The notes under the pieces were generated by a model that was not told the origin of the DNA, did no database searches, and saw only the letters and a program-made list of their open reading frames with translations. The position numbers were made by a program, and so were the translations under genes. A DNA stretch of 64,000 nt from Apostichopus japonicus (lineage: Eukaryota > Echinodermata > Holothuroidea > Aspidochirotida > Stichopodidae): assembly GCF_037975245.1 (NCBI RefSeq), contig NC_092570.1:885501-949500 (forward strand). The letters are read 5' to 3'. Shown piece after piece: positions 13,701 through 25,965 of the stretch (position 1 is its first letter; each line of letters opens with the position of its first letter).

Positions 13701-15192
13701 AGACCTACCTTCATAACTTCGTTAGGGAAGTCATCCTCTTCTGTATGAAATATGCTATGTGCTTTGTCGGTAGAGAAAGAAAATGGCGTCGTATAATGAA
13801 GACTATACACATACTTCTGGGCAAGACCGAAGAATAATGAACTTCGATCGATCATTTATTTCATCTGGTTGAGATCATCTGTCACACATTCAAACATTTA
13901 GTTCTCTTCATTAGCTTTAATAATACTAATAACAGTTAATTTATATCAAATACAGAAGGGAATAAAATATCACGCTTCTTGGTTTGATCGAGGTATTTAT
14001 ATACAAAATGGAGAAAAAAAATAAAATATTGTGTGCCAAACTAGAACTTAGATCAAACATGAAAATACAAATGCCCAAAATAAGTAAAATATTGGTACTT
14101 AATATAAAAATTGAGCAATACTTTTTAAGTATTATTATAGAAATTGTTCGTTAAAAGTTCTCGTTCTATAGAAATCAAGGTGATAAAGATGATGCTAATT
14201 TATATCCTTATCTAATTCCAATCAAATATAAACTACTGTGTTAATTTGTTAAGTATCAATTTAAAGCAAAAACGATAAAAACATATAGGTACGATATGAA
14301 ATTATTTGAAATCAAAGTAAAATAAAAATCGAACAAATACTATATTAAAATTAATGAAGCAAGTTGTATAAGAATACAGAACCATCATTCATTTAAGATA
14401 TCAATGTGAATAATGACAAACGGAGCAGTCATGATAAAAGAAAAAATCAAAACTTTGACTGAAATTGCGCTGAACCGCTAAAAGTTTTCTTCCAATGCCC
14501 ATATTCTAAATTTTACCCTTTTGTTTATTATAAACCAATTGGAATTGTTATAATAATACCTAAACTATTTGAAATCATTTCAATTCTTTCATTGTTCGGT
14601 CATGGCAAGAGAAGGCTGGAAAGAAGGATTGGGGTTCGTTATAGCTCACTATCCAAATTATTTATAGATTTTAGTTATCAATATTCGATTTACATATTTC
14701 ATGGGTAGTTTGTCTGACATCCCTACATATGCATAACGGTACACATGAAGTTTTTTGTTTGTTTGTTACGTGACATAATCCAATGATATGCCATGCACAT
14801 GCGCAGAAGGATTCATTAACGAAACACACATTCCTCTTTCGTAATCAACATGGCGTCCACATGACGTTTTCAACTTCCGTTTCAACAGTGTCCGTCGGCA
14901 ATGGGTCCTATATGACAATGCCACATTTCAACAGTGTACAATTAGTTATAACTCGAATATTTCCCGCCATTTGGCGAGGATAATCATAGACGACTAGTGA
15001 GGCTGTCTGTACATGCTAGTCTTTAAAGTTTAAGCGCATCCAGATTGGAAGACTGAGATGACTAGTTGCTTTTTTTTTTTTGGCGCTCCTCATGTTCTAC
15101 TTCTCAAATTCGTAAGTCGTCGTCTGCTCGGTTATATACTACGATACATCTTTTCCAAGGAAGTGAACATGTTTCCATGGCGACAAACAAGT
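10741..15192. other. Intergenic region between COG7 and the first MCT-like gene
   Basis: COG7 5' UTR and promoter sequence should lie just right of 10728. I see no further gene. Contents include a G-rich patch (11458-11486), a G-run (11894-11906), a GGATCC-containing repeat fragment (about 13425-13660) and a very AT-rich stretch (about 13860-14560). Short open frames here look like chance ORFs. The 3' UTR of the minus-strand transporter must lie just left of 15193; a minus-strand AATAAA occurs at 14524-14529 but is unproven as its signal. Confidence 0.6.
13425..13660. repeat. Putative interspersed repeat fragment with GGATCC-type ends
   Basis: The stretch has GCGGATCCAGG near its left side, GTTACACCCC shortly after, and AATCCGGGCC with C-rich tracts near its right side. 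Similar word combinations (ATCCAGGAT, TACACCCC, CTGGATCCGC with poly-C) recur at about 28415-28620 and 45530-45602. This suggests one old interspersed family. No clean termini or target duplications were found. Confidence 0.35.
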
Positions 15193-18100
15193 TCATCGGC
15201 AGTTTTTATCAGACTGTAAGACAGCGTTAGTAGCGCTTACTATGGAAATGACACACTTTCCAGAATCTTCCTCCTCAGCATCGTAGGCCTGATTTACATT
15301 TGCATTCTCTTCCTTCTTTCTCTCTTCATCATTGCTTGATTTAGTCACGTGGTCCGTGTCCTTGATATCTTCTTCGTGTGTCGATCTTCGTCTCTCTGTG
15401 ATCTCCAGGTAGAAGCTGTCACAGAAGACCACAACACTGGCCAGTACGAATGACCCTCCACACATTAAAAAAGACATGTCGTAGTTACTGGTAAGGTCGC
15501 GAATGAGACCTAAAATGTTGTAAAGAAGAATTGAAAATGAAACTATATAAACCATTACTACATAGTCATAGCCATAGTAAAATAGAATAATAATAATGAT
15601 GATGATAAGAATGGTTATTTGTTGACAGAAGATGTCACTACAATTATATATCTATTAATTGGATATTGAACTATACTATTATATTGAAGTAGAAATATAG
15701 ACTTGACCAAAGGAAAATTGAAGCTTGTTAAAATGAAAGTACGACTTTCCTCTTGCTACAGTTGTCGTAGTTACGTTTGAAGACTTCTAAAGTAAAACAA
15801 CTGCGGTTGTTGGTGTATAGCTCTTTGCTGACGTCATTCTATAGACTGTAATTGCTATCTCAAGCAAAACGAAGGGGATCAAATGGAAAATGGAAGAAAT
15901 GTACGGCATCGGAGACATTTCTGTATTTCTTGAAACTCAACTGCGATATAAACCTCATTTGTGACATTTAAATTTGTGACATAAAAGATGGTAAAATCAT
16001 CTCGTAATGATTATAAATATCGTGACGTCACTTACCCATGAAGAAGACACCGAAGAGTACACCGACCCCTTCCGATAGTAGGACCACGCCGATACTCGAA
16101 GAGACTTTATCCGCGGGTACACAAAGGCGAGCACAGTATACAGCCATGGAGTAAGATAGCCCCGAAAACAGTCCGAACCAGACAGCAATGGCAATCAGCA
16201 TGGAATAAGTACTAACGAACGGATTAGCAAAACTGAATAAAGAACAAAAGAGGTTAGCGATCCCGTAAAGGAATCGTGGTGACAAGATTTTAAAATCTAC
16301 GACAAATCCAGAGGCCACCCGGCCGATGATACTGCCAACACCAATCGCAGAAGTTAGATACGACGCTTGAAGTTTGGGGATATTGTTATCGTAAACAACT
16401 TTCGACTGAAAGAATACGAGTCCGGAGTAATAGCTGTAACCGACAAGAGCGTTAGCGATGCAGATAATCAAAAACCTGGGATGTTGCACTAATAGTTTTA
16501 GTCCTAGATTATCAGTGACTGAATGCACCGGAGCCGATATTAACTTTTCAAAGAGAGTCTCTCGATAAACAACGACGCCACTCTCAAGGGTAACTGAGCA
16601 ACGTTGACGTCTCTCGCTTGTCGTGACTTTCTTGGTGTTTTCTCTTTGCTTTATAAGAAACAGTTCTTTTGGTGTTGGTCTTACGAGCACACCACAGACA
16701 CTGGTCATCACCATGAAGGCACCAGTCACTTGCAAAGCTCCTCTCCAACCGACTTTGTTGCAAAAAAACTGAATCAGTGGCGGCAAAGCTACGATGCCCA
16801 TTCCTACCCCAGCAGACGACACCCCATTAGCCAATCCGAGCCATCTGTGAAAGTTGTAACCAATCGACGTCCACCCTGGTTGTAAGCATAAGCCGAGACT
16901 AATCCCTGAAAGAAATAATATAAAATTACTTACTTTTAGACAGTGTTAGTTTACTTCAGCGATATATTGGTAAATCAAGAGGTTACCAATAACCTGAAGC
17001 CAATTAAAACAACCGAGTAGGCAACGTGCTTATATAGGTAACCGTTTGTGTTAGATTTGAAATCATCAGTGCGCCAGTGGAGAATCCAGTACACTTCGTT
17101 CCCCTTTCCTCTACACAATGAGACGCCGATGAACGATATCCCCATGGATTTCTTACCCCAATTGCTTGCCCCCCCCCCCAACAAGCCCGCCCAAATGAGA
17201 TGACAGAAAGAACAAAACAATGTTATCACTACGCCAAATGAAAATATTATTGGCGTAGATGTTTATATTGTCGATCACATTCTTCTATCATTAGCACTGA
17301 CACCAACTGAATATATTGCAAGTCGACACGAGGAATACCTCTAAATCTAAATAACTTGCAGTTACTACTACAAACTCACTGATACCCCGGGATACCCCTC
17401 CTCCCCTCCTTGTGACATAGTTGTTTATGTTTATGTTTTGATATAAACTATAGATGTAAATAAAAGATTCACATTTGTTTTGACATATTTCTCAATGATT
17501 TTGGGCATACCTGCAATACAGTTCGTTATGTATAACTGCCACATATCTGAGGTAAATGAACCAGCTGCTACGGATGCCGCGAATAGCAAGCCCGCTATGA
17601 TAATGACTTTCTGGCAGGCGAGACGAGTAGCGAGGGCTCCTGCCAACAAGGCTGTGTGAAAACGAGAGAAACATTATTGGCTCAACTTATCATTTAAAAG
17701 AATCTGAAAGGTTGTACTCTTTGGGAGTATATCCCATTGACAGAGGTGTCAATTCCAAGGGAATGGTTGGGTCCGGGAAGGTGGGGGGGATGAGGGAGGA
17801 GGGAAGAGTAAGTTAGACTCGTATATATTCCCAAATTTGTGGTCTTTTTGTGGTTTAGTTATCATGTATGTATGCCACTACGTAAGGTAGTCTGTGAGAC
17901 TAACACGTTTCGCTTATGAGATGAAGAAGGTCGTGTGCCCATTTTTTTTTCCACAAAGAGTCATTATCTCTGATCTAAATTACCAACTGCAAATGTTATG
18001 GTATTGCAATTGCATGATTCCGTGTTCCGTTGACAAGTCTTTTTAATGACCAGCAATTGGGCAACCCCCCCCCCTCCCACCCCTTCCACCAGAATATGAA

Positions 18101-21100
18101 TATGCTTCCAAAACTTTCGATTTCAAAGAAACAGCTGCGTAACAAACCACAAAGTATAAATTATTTTCTAAACCGGAAAATATTCGGCACAGTTCCAAGA
18201 AGCTGTAACTCCCGTTCATTGTTTGAATGTCACGTGACATAAAATCCCTATAGTGATAGTAAATGACCTGTGCTACATGATCATGCTGGGCCTGACATAC
18301 TATCATATACTCAATATGAACGACCTTGTAGCTTCATTACTTTCGTTTTCATGCTGATTTTATGGAAATATCAAAACATCGAAATGACTTTATAGTCACA
18401 TGTCTTAAAATATTTTTTTCCACATAATAAATTAAATTACAACCTGGGTCAGTTCATATATGCTAACAATTTGACATGTGAATAATAACGTATTGATGAC
18501 GAAATCATTATTTATGAAAGTATTAATCTTCGTATGTGTAGCAACGTATTTACAAAATAATTATTATTCATATATTCATATCAACTTTTGATTCAGCATA
18601 TTTTAGACAATGAAGTTTAGCATTTTATTTCGTTTTTTAGTAGTCGTACTTTTATTACTTCTTCTGGTTAAATTTTATCGATTGGAAACTTCCTCATCAG
18701 GAAAATAAGAATTATACAAAATTTACTATAATTCTAACGTGATGTTTTCAGCAAAAATGTTAAAAATGTCGTTTTGCTTCCAAATATTAACTTTTTATTA
18801 TATCTATTTAGCCCAACTATACGTTGTAGACGTGCTAATGTTTCTCACAAAACCTTACGTAAAACCAAGTTATTAACATCAAAATGCAAATATGAGGAAT
18901 TAAATAAAGGCCTTGCCTTTGTAAAACTTAAGAAACCCAATTTTCATGAGAACATAACATATAGGCAAGTGTATACATTGTAACCATTCTACCTATTTCT
19001 GAAAACTCCACAGCCACTCCGCTATTCCATTCACCCACCCCGCATTATCCTACTTCACCCCACCCATGCACTGGCATGCAGGCCCATCACACCCCACGCC
19101 ATATACCCGGGTCACTTTATTCGTCCTATATGATGGGTCGTTATGAGTTGGCTATCAGATGGAGTCTTTAGGTCTAGACAAATAAGAAATGAGATTTTCA
19201 ACCTACTAGAACCGTTTTAAATGTATTTGAGAGAAGTATATTTCTCCTTTAAAATGGGCAGGGCATCTCTATTCAACCATTTTCCTTACATCAATTGTTA
19301 CCATTCCCTGGGCCTACTGCAACCGCCACCCCACCTCACCCATGCCTTCCATATACAGATCGATTTGTAACATTTCTTCACAAGCAAAGATACCTACAGC
19401 ACATCCCTGTTATTTCCCTTTCAGTGGTTTAACGGGTATACTGTTGTGTACTCACCTCCTACAGATGTAAAGAAGCCAATAATTACACCGACCCAACCCA
19501 CGTCTTTGGCATTGGCCCCAAAGTTCTCTTGCCATTCCACAAAAAATACACCAATTCCTTTCATATAACCTGAAAAATAATAATAAACAAACAAAATCTC
19601 ATTTTCATCATAAAAAAAGAGAGATTACGCAAGGGATTAATCCCTTAATCACCAGTAAAACAATGCCAACTGCGACATGAAGGATAGGGTCAAGGGTTAA
19701 CCTTGGCAGCTGAGTCGGTGTGAGCCAATAGATTAATTTTTAACCACCATATTTTGTCCAAGTTGAGCTCGAACCCGAGCTTGTTTAAATCCTCTTTTTT
19801 TGGGTTGTAAACAACCCAAATACACGAACAAGTAAATTCCAACTGCGACATGTAGGATAAGGTCAAAGGTTAACGTTGACAGCTGAGTCGGTGTGAGCCA
19901 ATAAATGTGCTTGGCTTAAGGGTCAAAGTTTAACTGTCACGAGATCTGAATAACAAAGCAATATTATTTCTTCCAAGGTTGTTGAGAAAAGATTGCCAAA
20001 TTTATAACAAAAAGGGCAAAAGTCAGAATTTAAAAGGGGGAGAAATTTTAGAAGGCGTTAAAGATGAATTATTGATCCCAAAGTGACAGTTGTATATTTG
20101 TAAAATAGTTTTTCATTAAGTTTGTAGCACGTGCGAAACCTTTTTTACTCTACGTGAAATTCAATCGAGTTATATTTCGTCAAACCGAGTCCAACCAAAG
20201 AGTTAAGATATTATGTTTCACCTGGTTTACTAACTACATTTGTCACTTCCAAGGTGTGGCTGGTACCTATACCTGTCTCTCCCGAATTCATTTGACTTAA
20301 TAATTCAAATAAATAATTAACTGAAGGTTATTCCTGTTTAGTACAATTTGATGTTATTTCACTATTTTTTCCGGTGTAGCAAATATTTATAATAAAGTAA
20401 ACTACCATTGTACTTGATTTTTTAAATGAAATTTCTGAAAACAAATGAATTAACACAGAGGGGGAAATGATTAAGCGGCTTGTCATGTGATGGTATACGA
20501 TTTGTGGCTCCTTTTAGCTCCATATTTAGGATGGTATTATCCAGCGTTACAACTGCTATCCTGGCGCAATATCACTGTACAACAATGTTAACATACATAT
20601 ACCAATCATACAATGTAAGAAGAAACCGTTCAGCGTTTGTATACACTATAAAACCGCCCTCTAAATTTCGCATTCGCAACCTTCAATTGCAGGTAACACA
20701 ATAAACAACATTGGAGTTTCCTCTTAAACTCTCATGTTTTGGGGAGAAAAGTAATGAAACCATTCAATCTATGGATCTCGTCACGGATCTATATAAGAAG
20801 ATTTTCAGAATTTTTTGGTGATATTTATAGGACACTTTCTCATCTGATACGTTCGGAACTGTCAATGCCGCTGCGGGTAATGTACTCACTCAGGTGGAGT
20901 TCAAAGGTGAGGTGAGCAAGTTCTTACTCCCAGGGCTGATTGAGGCAGGGGCGTGGATTGTTATTGGAAGGGTTAGAGGCAAAAGAAGGACTTAAAAATG
21001 TGTTTAATATAGCCATTATTGAAAAGTGCCAGGATGACAAATTATTGAGGATTTATTCAAACTCATTTTGGTGAAACAAACTAGAATGGTATCTTGGTGT

Positions 21101-21606
21101 GATTTTCCTAAATATGCGAACCAACCTCAGAAACGAAGAACGAAGAACATATGGGGCTATACCAGGGAGTTGTCATGGACCAACTCCCTGGCTATACAAA
21201 GAACCAATCTGCCTTTTGTCATTTTGAATTTAACCCTTCCGCTCTATACCGGCACCCACCCCGTCCTCATATACCCACCTCGTTCCATAATCTACCAAAT
21301 ACAGCAATAAACGTGGTTAATGGTTGAAAACATACCATCTCCTCCGAGTCAACATCTCCCCATGAACCCCCCCCCCCCCTCCCTCTCCACATCCCGACTC
21401 CAACAAACACACATAGGGAAAACGTTCAAATAAGTGGAGCAACTCCAATGTTACTTAATGTGAGAGCACATTACACGCACATGCTGAAATATAAAACAAA
21501 AGAATGTGTTACCTGCAAGTAGCATGGCATTAGTAAATGCGGCGGCAAGAACTACCCAGGCCCATCCTTTATCGGACGCCGTTGGTATCTCTCCTGGTTC
21601 CTTCAT
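15193..21606 (-). CDS. SLC16/monocarboxylate transporter-like MFS protein, complete (511 aa)
   Basis: Predicted plasma-membrane carrier of the major facilitator superfamily, MCT branch. Exons in transcription order: 21606-21513, 19569-19456, 17651-17511, 16905-16036, 15509-15193. All internal junctions are phase 1 and sum to 512 codons including TGA. The ATG has an in-frame TGA four codons upstream, and a 3' splice site at about 21631 implies a spliced 5' UTR. Family marks are the TM1 signature DKGWAWVV (residues about 12-19), the TM4-TM5 signature YNFHRWLGLANGVSSAGVGM, about 12 hydrophobic segments, a TM6-TM7 loop much shorter than in the paralogue at 33.8 kb, and an acidic, charged cytoplasmic C-tail rich in E, D and K. 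In TM8 the motif is VVDFKILSPR, so the Arg found four residues after the Asp in MCT1 is absent here. Substrate cannot be assigned; MCT9/12/14-like members are plausible relatives. Confidence 0.93.
19653..19903. repeat. Direct repeat pair, about 78 bp, offset 173 bp
   Basis: The segment at 19653-19730 recurs at 19826-19903. Both contain CCAACTGCGACATG and AGCTGAGTCGGTGTGAGCCA and differ by a few substitutions. They lie in intron 1 of the transporter gene. A local duplication or two copies of a small repeat are equally possible. Confidence 0.8.
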
Positions 21607-21840
21607 ATTGGAATATCACGTGGTTTCGTGCTGCAAAATTCAATGGTACGTATAAGACTGACCTCAAAGGACTACACATGAGAACTGACAGATTAAAATG
21701 ATAATTCCTAGACACTTGAAGAATCAAAGCGCGCTTTATCAAATAATGCTAACCTGACCACGCGGTGATGGAAAGTGACCGAACCCTTCGATGTCTAAAC
21801 CAGAACGGATCACTGAAACTACTGCTTAGCAACTAACGAT

Positions 21841-22203
21841 TAATACAATAAATAATAATAATAATTATAACACAAATATGGTGCTCATTATTGCACGTAA
21901 ACATACATTCAATGGCACCTTACAAAATCACAACCCTGGTCATTGGTAACTTGATACACCTACACACCAAAGTGTGCACAATTCAATCAATCTCTCCTGG
22001 GGCACCACAGTGCACCACAACCACGTGTCCCCCGGGGGACTTCCCATAGGGTGCAGCCACAAACCGGCGTACGCAACTATATTTACAAGTTACCTCGCAG
22101 GTTCCCATTTATACACCTGGGTGAAGAGAGGCAATGGAGATAAAGCGCCTTGCCCAAGGACACAACGCAATGATCTGGCCAGGGCTCGAACCTGTAATCC
22201 TTA
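21841..22203 (-). repeat. tRNA-derived SINE, minus-strand copy
   Basis: Read on the minus strand, it starts near a B-box-like ACAGGTTCGAGCCCTGGCC, continues with TGTGTCCTTGGGCAAGGC and GCCTCTCTTCACCCAGGTGT, and ends in an ATT/AAT-rich tail (21841-21868). The body matches, unit by unit, the plus-strand copy at 34841-35218. The A-box half is not recognisable, so this copy may be 5' truncated or altered. It sits just upstream of the minus-strand transporter's first coding exon. Confidence 0.8.
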
Positions 22204-22257
22204 GATCACATATACGCAAGGGGGCTGGGACGGCTTGCATTGATACTACGCCTCCAC

Positions 22258-22472
22258 CAGTGGCGTAACCAGGGGGTTTGCAGGGGGCGAAAGTCCCCGC
22301 TCTCAAAAGTTTCGCCCTCCCCCCCTGCTGCCCCAAATGAAATATGATAATACAATATAACTGAATAATTAGATATGGCGATACCCTATTTTAAACAATA
22401 TTGCCCCACTTGTCAATCTCTTCGACCCGCTCTGAAGCCCCTCTAATTAAGAAGTCATGTTACGCCTATCAA
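22258..22472. mobile_element. Possible short hAT-like non-autonomous element
   Basis: The left end reads CAGTGGCGTAACCAGGGGG, a form common at animal hAT-type element ends (recalled, not searched). The right side carries GTTACGCC at about 22459-22468, an inverted match to GGCGTAAC. The inverted match is only about 8 bp and I found no target duplication, so borders are approximate. The interior has a poly-C run and no ORF of note. Confidence 0.35.
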
Positions 22473-22486
22473 TGGACCATGCATAG

Positions 22487-22590
22487 ACCATCGGTCTCGC
22501 GGAACATCGGTCTCGCGGACCATATGTTAGCGGAAATTCGGTCTCGCGGACCTTCGGTCTCTCGGACCTTCGGTCTCGTGGAATTCCCCC
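22487..22590. repeat. Short imperfect repeats of a CGGTCTCGCGGAC motif
   Basis: The words ATCGGTCTCGCGGA, TTCGGTCTCGCGGACC, TTCGGTCTCTCGGACC and TTCGGTCTCGTGGA follow each other with a period near 17 bp, ending in a poly-C run at 22576-22584. The CpG-rich word is partly self-complementary (GGTC...GACC). It looks like a cousin of the subterminal repeats in the element at 24352-24713. Confidence 0.6.
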
Positions 22591-23952
22591 CCCCCCACCC
22601 CAGAGGAATCTCATGTGTTGTACATTATAAATTCATTAGAATAAATTAAACAATGTGAAGTTTATGCTCCTATCTATACGCTCAAGCCTAAGGCCTTATT
22701 ATGGCCAGAATGAAATCTTTCGTAAGGGGGGGGGGCTGAGGGGGGTGAGGGGGATTTGACCAACGGGTAACCTATTGAGGACCATTGTCAACACTATACA
22801 CACGACTGTATAGCTTTGATGATCACATTAGGTTGAGTATCATATAGAACTCTGTGATCTGGTAAAAATCTTGCAAACTGGCAAGAAAAGACGGGTTGAA
22901 ATAGATTTAAAATGTTTCTTTAATCTGAGAAGCGTCTTATAAGCTATAAAATCAAAAAAGATTTAGGTGAGATAGTGAACGAGAGTTTCTTCATATTTCA
23001 TATAGTTTACTTTTGAAGTTCATCAACAGATTGTTTGCATGGGAAAACACAGAGAAACCTGGTAGTATGGCACGGTGCCAAATTTGGTCCTGAAGTCATA
23101 TCTTTCCATTGGTCAAAAGGTTACCCCCCTGTAGAGACAGGTGAGATATTCAATACACTTGACAGTGAATGGTTCCAGGAATTGATTTAATCAGAAACTA
23201 TTTTCTGAAGAAAGAATTTTTGCAGCAAGAAAAACGTGACAGTTGTATCTCGGTTATTGAACCCATGGGTGTAGCTGGCATACATAATTATATGCTTAAA
23301 CGTAAAAGTCCATTCTACACGATGGCTTTACCATACAGTACCGACTATGGCATCAAATAAACTATAAACAACAACAACAACTTGGGGGGGGGGGGGTGGG
23401 TGAGGTTGAAACCGCTTAACAACTGACCCATCCAGCCCCTTAGTAAGTGTTGATCCCTCCATATCAATCCGTATAGATTACATAAACATACCCGAGGTCG
23501 GAGTTAAAGAGCCAACTAGGGAGGGATTTCTAAAGGGGAGGAATTTCTAAGTATTGAGGATTCTCATCATTGTGGGCGCAAGGGGTTTTATCCAACTTTT
23601 GTGGTTACTTTTTGTCATGTATGGAAATATTTCAAAGGAAAGAGGTTTTCTTAAAAAATATGATACAAAAATTTAATAAAAGAAGTTGGGATTCTGCACC
23701 ATTGGTAGACCCAACCTAGCCTAAACTGTAGCCATCTTAGTAGGTTGGAACACAAGATAGAGACATGGAAATTTGTGATGATTATTAAGAAATTAAAAGA
23801 AAATGAATTATTGTGTATAGGATGTGCATAACAGTGCTATCGTGGACATTTAATAATACTGGACTAAGTCATCATCAATTCTCAACTCCAAACTGGGAGA
23901 TTATATACGTATAAGGGGCCTATATACGTGATCTTGGTGAGTCACATTCATA

Positions 23953-24012
23953 TATTGGACACATCCCTATGTTCCGACGTCTCTATGTTCCGCGGTCGTC
24001 TCTATGTTCCGA
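23953..24012. repeat. Solo end of the CTATGTTCCGACGTCT repeat element
   Basis: ACATCCCTATGTTCCGACGT followed by two more CTATGTTCCG units is the same as the left terminus of the TIR element at 24352. No matching inverted end was found to its right before 24352, so it appears to be a truncated or solo copy. Confidence 0.6.
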
Positions 24013-24351
24013 CAAAAAGAAAAAATTCGGAGCATTTTTTTTCATCCCAAAATTTGGTTGTACCAAGAAAACTAGATTCACATTACGCAAGCTTTTAGTA
24101 GCGATCCTTGTGTAACCCCCTCAACCCATTCATCATGTTTTAAGTACGGTATGAACACATCATAGTAAATAATTATCCTTTGAGAATTGTTGGTTGAAAT
24201 AAAGTTGAATTAATTAAATAGCAGTTCACCCACGACCATATTCAGCTATACATCGGTATACAAATCAAGGAACGATTACAGGTCTTGTCATTGCAGCTCT
24301 CCTCTCCAATCTCGCTCAAACGCCGAAACACTCCTCAAAAAGTCTTTTACC

Positions 24352-24713
24352 GGTGACATCCCTATGTTCCGATGTTTCTATGTTCCGACGTCTCTATGTT
24401 CCGACGTCTCTATGACAATTTTTTTTCGGGGAATAATTTTTTTGGACCCATTTTTTTTTTGGGGGGGGGGGACTCAATTTTGGTCCGAAAAATTTTGGTC
24501 CGAAAAAATTTGGTCCGAAAACTTGTTGGTCCAAAAAAAATTGAGAAAAAAACCATTTTAGTCCGAAAAAATGTTGGTCCGAAAAATTTGGGTCCGAAAA
24601 ATTGGGTCCGGAAAAATGTTGGTCAAAAAAAATTATAAGTCCAAAAATTATTTCGTATTGTCGGAACATAGAGACGTCGGAACATAGAGACGTCGGAACA
24701 TAGAGATGTTACC
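24352..24713. mobile_element. Non-autonomous TIR transposon, 362 bp, 8-bp target duplication
   Basis: The element is flanked by CTTTTACC at 24344-24351 and again at 24714-24721. Its ends are inverted repeats: GGTGACATCCCTATGTTCCG on the left, and on the right the reverse complement of GGTAACATCTCTATGTTCCG. Each terminus continues as three tandem CTATGTTCCGACGTCT-like units of 16-17 bp. The middle is an A/T-rich array of about ten GGTCCGAAAAA words. No transposase is encoded. An 8-bp duplication with TIRs fits a hAT-type MITE, but the family is an inference. Confidence 0.8.
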
Positions 24714-24869
24714 CTTTTACCAGGCAATTGGAGATTACTTGATTGATAATACCAAGAAATACGAAGCCTTACCTCTATCAGCACTTTCAAATCAGCGTTA
24801 AAGACGTTTTATTTCAAACAAAACTATGGTTAAGTGTATTCAATTGTATTCTGTTTGTTTTGTTAAGCG

Positions 24870-24930
24870 CATTAACCCCTGGGATTTTGCGCTATATAAG
24901 CACCGGTAATAATAATAATAATAATAATTG
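24870..24930 (+). repeat. 3' tail of a SINE-like repeat
   Basis: TTGCGCTATATAAGCACCGG followed by about seven AAT units resembles the 3' end of tRNA-derived SINEs (GCGCTATATAA plus a trinucleotide tail). The 5' part could not be delimited. Confidence 0.5.
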
Positions 24931-25739
24931 TACTTCAAAGTGTTTCGTAAAAGCATGTCGCTACTCACGTGGTAGAACCACACATGCATGGCATTGGTGT
25001 TTCGTGCACATGCGCCCGCAAGCAACTCAAAGGTTCAAAGGGGCCATGCAACAGTAAGCTAACTGTTGACCGAATATAATACACCATATCATACTTTAGT
25101 GAAATCCTTAATCCCGCAACACTCCCATTGCTTACCTCAAGCACCCCGCTCACCACCTCGTTATCACCACCAACTTGCTTTTTTTTTCATCCTCTCCAAC
25201 CCCTCCACCTTCCCTACTCCCCCTGCCTGCCTCCTATTTTGACGAGAAAATGAGAAAACATGAACTAACGTTTTATTTGAATGAAATATATTCTCACCTG
25301 ATATAACGACTAAACAGTATCTCTTCTATCCAATGCTTTTGTCTTATGGTCTATACCGTCTGCAAAATGCGAAATCCTTACCAAATATCGTGTTGCAGTA
25401 CCATCGCGCCGGCTTTCACTAGAGCATAGAGACTGGGTGTACCGGTGAAGGATGTGCGAAACAAACCTTCAAACTTAAATTTATATATATATCTGTTTTA
25501 TCTTAACTTCATTTACAATTTCATATTAAATTCCAGTCATATTTCACTATGCATGCAGCTTCATAACCTCTTATCACCTTAGAGTTGGCACGTGGTGCGC
25601 CTCGAGCCTGTTGTTGACGCTTATGGTGGTTATATACTATTTTTCCATTGGCTAATCCAAAGGACAACTTATGACATTTTTGTTTTGTAACTTTAACTTC
25701 CAATCACGTGCCAATTCAACAAATACTAAATTATTTAAA

Positions 25740-25965
25740 TATCATCCCTAGGGGTGGTTCTTTGCCCAAAGGTGACGCCATAACTACGAGCGATACCCTC
25801 GATGCGGTCCTCGCTGACTCACCTACGGATCGTATTGCACATCCGCCAATCTCGAAACTTTTACTTCCGCGTAGCAACGCCGGTAAAACAGTGAAAAGCA
25901 CACTCTTCGATACCGGCCGTTTGAATGGCATGATCACGGAATGGGTTCTGTATGGGTCGTGATAT
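25740..25965. other. CpG-rich island of unknown role
   Basis: This 225-bp segment is distinctly richer in G+C and CpG than its AT-rich surroundings. Both strands stay open over it (plus 25708-25962, minus 25731-25973), but neither product resembles a family I know. Possibilities are an upstream promoter or 5' UTR exon of the minus-strand transporter, or a repeat fragment. I cannot choose between them. Confidence 0.3.

Noticed and set aside
16604-16885. 93-codon plus-strand ORF
   Set aside because: Antisense shadow of the large exon of the minus-strand transporter.
24364-24669. Repetitive ORFs (Lys/Phe/Gly-rich) on both strands
   Set aside because: They are translations of the GGTCCGAAAAA array inside the TIR element.
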